Origin: an uncultured Lachnospiraceae bacterium
GTDB lineage: Bacteria; Bacillota; Clostridia; Lachnospirales; Lachnospiraceae
Length of the DNA stretch: 8,833 bases
Assembly: GCA_937915975.1 (NCBI GenBank)
Contig: CALGGL010000128.1
Span: 1-8,833, forward strand
Reading direction: 5' to 3'
The translations under genes were made by a program, and so were the position numbers. The notes under the pieces were generated by a model, which worked only from the letters and a program-made list of their open reading frames with translations, had not been told where the DNA came from and searched no databases. Positions 5,538 through 8,833 of this stretch are shown here, in pieces; the first letter of the stretch is position 1, and the number at the start of each line of letters is the position of its first letter.

Positions 5538-6512
5538 ATGAATATATACAGTGAGGATAAAAATGTAATAATAGAGGGTGCTAAAGATTTTGATATAGAG
5601 GATATCTTAGAATGTGGGCAGTGCTTTCATTTTACGAGGCTCGATGACAAGGATTATGAGCTTATGGCGTACGGTAAGTACCTTCATATCAGGCAGCTTG
5701 AGGAAAAAGCAGATAAGAAGAATAAAGGAAAAGAAAAAAAAGATACTGTAAAAATAGATGCGGCAAAAAATAATACAGGTTGTGATGATAAAAAAAATAG
5801 CAGCAGGATAGTTTTATATAATACTTCCTTGGAGGATTATAACGAAATCTGGTCAAGTTATTTTGATATGGAGGTCGACTATTCGGATATAAAAAATAAG
5901 GTTTTAACCTCTGATGAAAGACTTAAAGAGGCTGTTATGGCTAAAGCCGGAATCAGAATTCTAAAACAGGATTTTTTTGAAACCCTTATATCCTTCATCA
6001 TTTCACAAAATAAGCAGATACCTCATATAAAGCAGATTGTACATACTATCTCCGAGCGTTACGGAGATAAGATTTTGCTTTCTGATGAAAGGGCAGTCTA
6101 TACATTTCCGAGTGTGGAGAGGCTTTATGAGGTTACGGAGGATGAGCTTAGAGAATGTAAGGTGGGTTTTAGGGCGCCTTATATAAGAGATGCGGTTTGT
6201 AAGGTTTATAACGGTGAGATAAGCGAAGAAAAGCTTAGGGGTATGAGTTTTAATGATGCACGTGAAGCTCTTATGACCATAAAGGGAGTGGGAGAGAAGG
6301 TTGCAAATTGTGTGCTTCTTTACGGACTTTCCTTTACAAATGCATTTCCGGTTGATGTGTGGATGAAACGAATTATGGAATATATGTATTTTGGCGAGGA
6401 TACCAAAAAGGAGATTATTGAAAGCTTTGCGTATGAAAAATATGGTGAATATGCGGGATATGCACAGCAATACCTTTTTTATTACGGAAGAGAAAAAGGT
6501 CTTGGAAAATAA
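5538..6512 (+). CDS. ogg: 8-oxoguanine DNA glycosylase/AP lyase, OGG1 type (HhH-GPD superfamily)
   Basis: Base-excision repair enzyme that removes oxidised guanine from DNA and cuts at the resulting abasic site; 324 residues. The N-terminal OGG domain shows ECGQCFHFTR (about 25-34), equivalent to the GQSFRW block of human OGG1. SFIISQNKQIPHIK (about 152-165) matches the region of the SSNNN motif that faces the orphan cytosine. The helix-hairpin-helix is MTIKGVGEKVANCVLLYGL (about 246-264) with catalytic Lys254, and FPVDVWMKR carries catalytic Asp273. These are the counterparts of human Lys249 and Asp268, so both glycosylase and lyase activity are expected. Odd feature: residues about 55-90 are a lysine- and asparagine-rich, low-complexity insert within the N-terminal domain, with two runs of eight A in the DNA. 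The gene follows the alpha/beta hydrolase by 85 bases and precedes groES by 210. Confidence 0.92.
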   Translation: MNIYSEDKNVIIEGAKDFDIEDILECGQCFHFTRLDDKDYELMAYGKYLHIRQLEEKADKKNKGKEKKDTVKIDAAKNNTGCDDKKNSSRIVLYNTSLEDYNEIWSSYFDMEVDYSDIKNKVLTSDERLKEAVMAKAGIRILKQDFFETLISFIISQNKQIPHIKQIVHTISERYGDKILLSDERAVYTFPSVERLYEVTEDELRECKVGFRAPYIRDAVCKVYNGEISEEKLRGMSFNDAREALMTIKGVGEKVANCVLLYGLSFTNAFPVDVWMKRIMEYMYFGEDTKKEIIESFAYEKYGEYAGYAQQYLFYYGREKGLGK

Positions 6513-6605
6513 TGAAATTTAGTATTAAATCTATGCTTTATGAGTAAGTATAAAAGGATATTTTAAAATTATTTGTGAAAAAGCTGTAAATTTTACATTT
6601 AGGGG

Positions 6606-6633
6606 TTGATTTTTTCCAAAAATTGAGTACAAT
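6606..6633 (+). promoter_or_regulatory. Sigma-A-type promoter of groESL
   Basis: TTGATT (6606-6611) and TACAAT (6628-6633) are 16 bases apart. Transcription would begin at about 6640, just before the CIRCE element, which is the usual geometry for HrcA-repressed promoters. Confidence 0.75.
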
Positions 6634-6643
6634 AATAACTATG

Positions 6644-6670
6644 TTAGCACTCAAAGTAAATGAGTGCTAA
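6644..6670. promoter_or_regulatory. CIRCE operator (HrcA binding site) of groESL
   Basis: TTAGCACTC (6644-6652) and GAGTGCTAA (6662-6670) form a perfect inverted repeat with the standard 9-base spacer, identical to the CIRCE consensus in both arms. HrcA, which is not encoded in this window, would bind here and repress groESL until heat or misfolded protein draws GroEL away. Confidence 0.98.
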
Positions 6671-6722
6671 AAAACGAAGACTTGAATAAGGTCTTATATA
6701 GAGATGTTAGGAGGAATTTAAA

Positions 6723-7007
6723 ATGAAGTTATTACCATTAGGTGACAGAGTTGTATTAAAGCAGTCAGTTGCAGAAGAAACTACCAAGTCAGGTATAGTT
6801 CTTCCATCACAGGCAAAGGAAAAGCCACAGTATGCCGAGGTTGTTGAAGTTGGCCCGGGTGCAGTTGTAGATGGCGAAAAGATTCCTATGGAGGTTAAGG
6901 TAGGAGATAAGGTTATCTACTCAAGATATGCAGGAACTGAGGTTAAGCTTGATGATGAAGAGTATATAATTGTTAAGCAGGCAGATATACTTGCAGTTGT
7001 AGAGTAA
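6723..7007 (+). CDS. groES: Co-chaperonin GroES (Hsp10)
   Basis: Seven-membered lid of the GroEL folding chamber; 94 residues, the normal length. The N-terminus MKLLPLGDRVVLK is the first strand of the beta barrel. The mobile loop that docks on GroEL is at about 17-34, with the hydrophobic contact tripeptide I25-V26-L27 in SGIVLP. EVGPGAV and VGDKVIYSRYAGTEVKLDDEEYIIVKQADILAVVE are the remaining conserved blocks. The start is set by AGGAGG at 6709-6714, 8 bases upstream. It is the first gene of a two-gene heat-shock operon controlled by the promoter and CIRCE element just upstream. groEL begins 106 bases after its stop codon. Confidence 0.98.
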   Translation: MKLLPLGDRVVLKQSVAEETTKSGIVLPSQAKEKPQYAEVVEVGPGAVVDGEKIPMEVKVGDKVIYSRYAGTEVKLDDEEYIIVKQADILAVVE

Positions 7008-7027
7008 TTAAATTATATGAGCAAGAT

Positions 7028-7063
7028 GAGTGAACACGAAACTAACAAATTTTTGTGGGACTC
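7028..7063 (+). other. Possible RNA stem-loop in the groES-groEL spacer
   Basis: GAGT (7028-7031) and CAC (7035-7037) can pair with ACTC (7060-7063) and GTG (7055-7057) around a small internal loop. The spacer is 106 bases long with no T-run after the stem, so it does not look like a full terminator. It might be an mRNA processing or stability element. Weak evidence. Confidence 0.25.
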
Positions 7064-7101
7064 GTATATGACTTAGGAATGTTAAAAAAGATTTTTTTTA
7101 G

Positions 7102-8742
<1,641 letters not shown>

Positions 8743-8764
8743 TAACCTGAGCACTGCGAAAAAT

Positions 8765-8808
8765 AAAAATGCGGGCATGCAAGTTTACTTGCAAATGCCC
8801 GCATTTTT
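8765..8808 (+). terminator. Rho-independent terminator of the groESL operon
   Basis: AAAAATGCGGGCAT (8765-8778) pairs perfectly with ATGCCCGCATTTTT (8795-8808). Inside, GCAAG (8779-8783) pairs with CTTGC (8788-8792) around a TTTA loop, leaving a two-A bulge. A T-rich tail (TTTTTTGTTTTT) follows. Confidence 0.95.
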
Positions 8809-8818
8809 TGTTTTTCAT

Positions 8819-8831
8819 AGTGCGAAGCACT
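8819..8831 (+). other. Short palindrome at the right window edge
   Basis: AGTGC (8819-8823) and GCACT (8827-8831) pair around GAA, and the sequence is then cut by the window end. GCACTGCGAA at 8751-8760 shares and complements part of it, so the two may belong to one larger structure or repeat around the terminator. Confidence 0.35.
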
Positions 8832-8833
8832 TT

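Noticed and set aside
6003..6470. 155-codon minus-strand frame inside the DNA glycosylase gene
   Set aside because: It overlaps the HhH-GPD catalytic region and its translation has no recognisable domain.
6585..6597. Small inverted repeat TGTAAA-T-TTTACA upstream of the groESL promoter
   Set aside because: It is pure AT-rich symmetry with no T tail or known operator match, expected by chance in this AT-rich gap.

Overview
The window looks like part of a chromosome from a low-GC anaerobic Firmicute of class Clostridia, most likely a Lachnospiraceae member. The grounds are AT-rich codon use, strong AGGAGG-type ribosome binding sites, a HrcA/CIRCE-controlled groESL operon, and several protein types that I associate with gut Clostridia (DUF2225, a DUF6062-like protein, a rhomboid-type protein with a zinc-ribbon tail, bacterial OGG1, GlnRS). 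The family assignment is inferred from the gene set, not proven.

Layout. (1) 1-283: the 3' end of a membrane protein gene, probably a rhomboid protease, ending in a Cys/His-rich tail. This stretch is about 49% GC by hand count, clearly above the roughly 32-37% seen in sampled lines of glnS. (2) 331-3663: three co-directional genes: glnS, a DUF2225 protein with two CxxC knuckles, and a permuted-papain (YiiX-like) Cys/His hydrolase. (3) 3664-3839: a convergent gap with a perfect 12-bp bidirectional terminator, then a GC-rich, highly structured element of about 80 bp. (4) 3840-4562, minus strand: a DUF6062-like protein built from two CxxC...CxxH modules. (5) 4563-4702: a divergent promoter region with two adjacent perfect palindromes, then an alpha/beta hydrolase (4703-5452). 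(6) 5538-6512: an OGG1-type 8-oxoguanine DNA glycosylase with a lysine-rich insert in its N-terminal domain. (7) 6606-8808: the groES-groEL operon with sigma-A-type promoter, perfect CIRCE operator and strong rho-independent terminator. The last bases start another small hairpin that runs to the window edge.

Functionally this is mostly housekeeping: tRNA charging, base-excision repair and protein folding, interspersed with little-studied proteins. No mobile-element genes, CRISPR array, rRNA or tRNA were found. The least explained item is the structured element at 3759-3837. It has two GC-rich stems whose loop regions carry perfectly complementary 7-mers, so a loop-loop (kissing or pseudoknot) interaction is possible. 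No gap exceeds about 210 bases.
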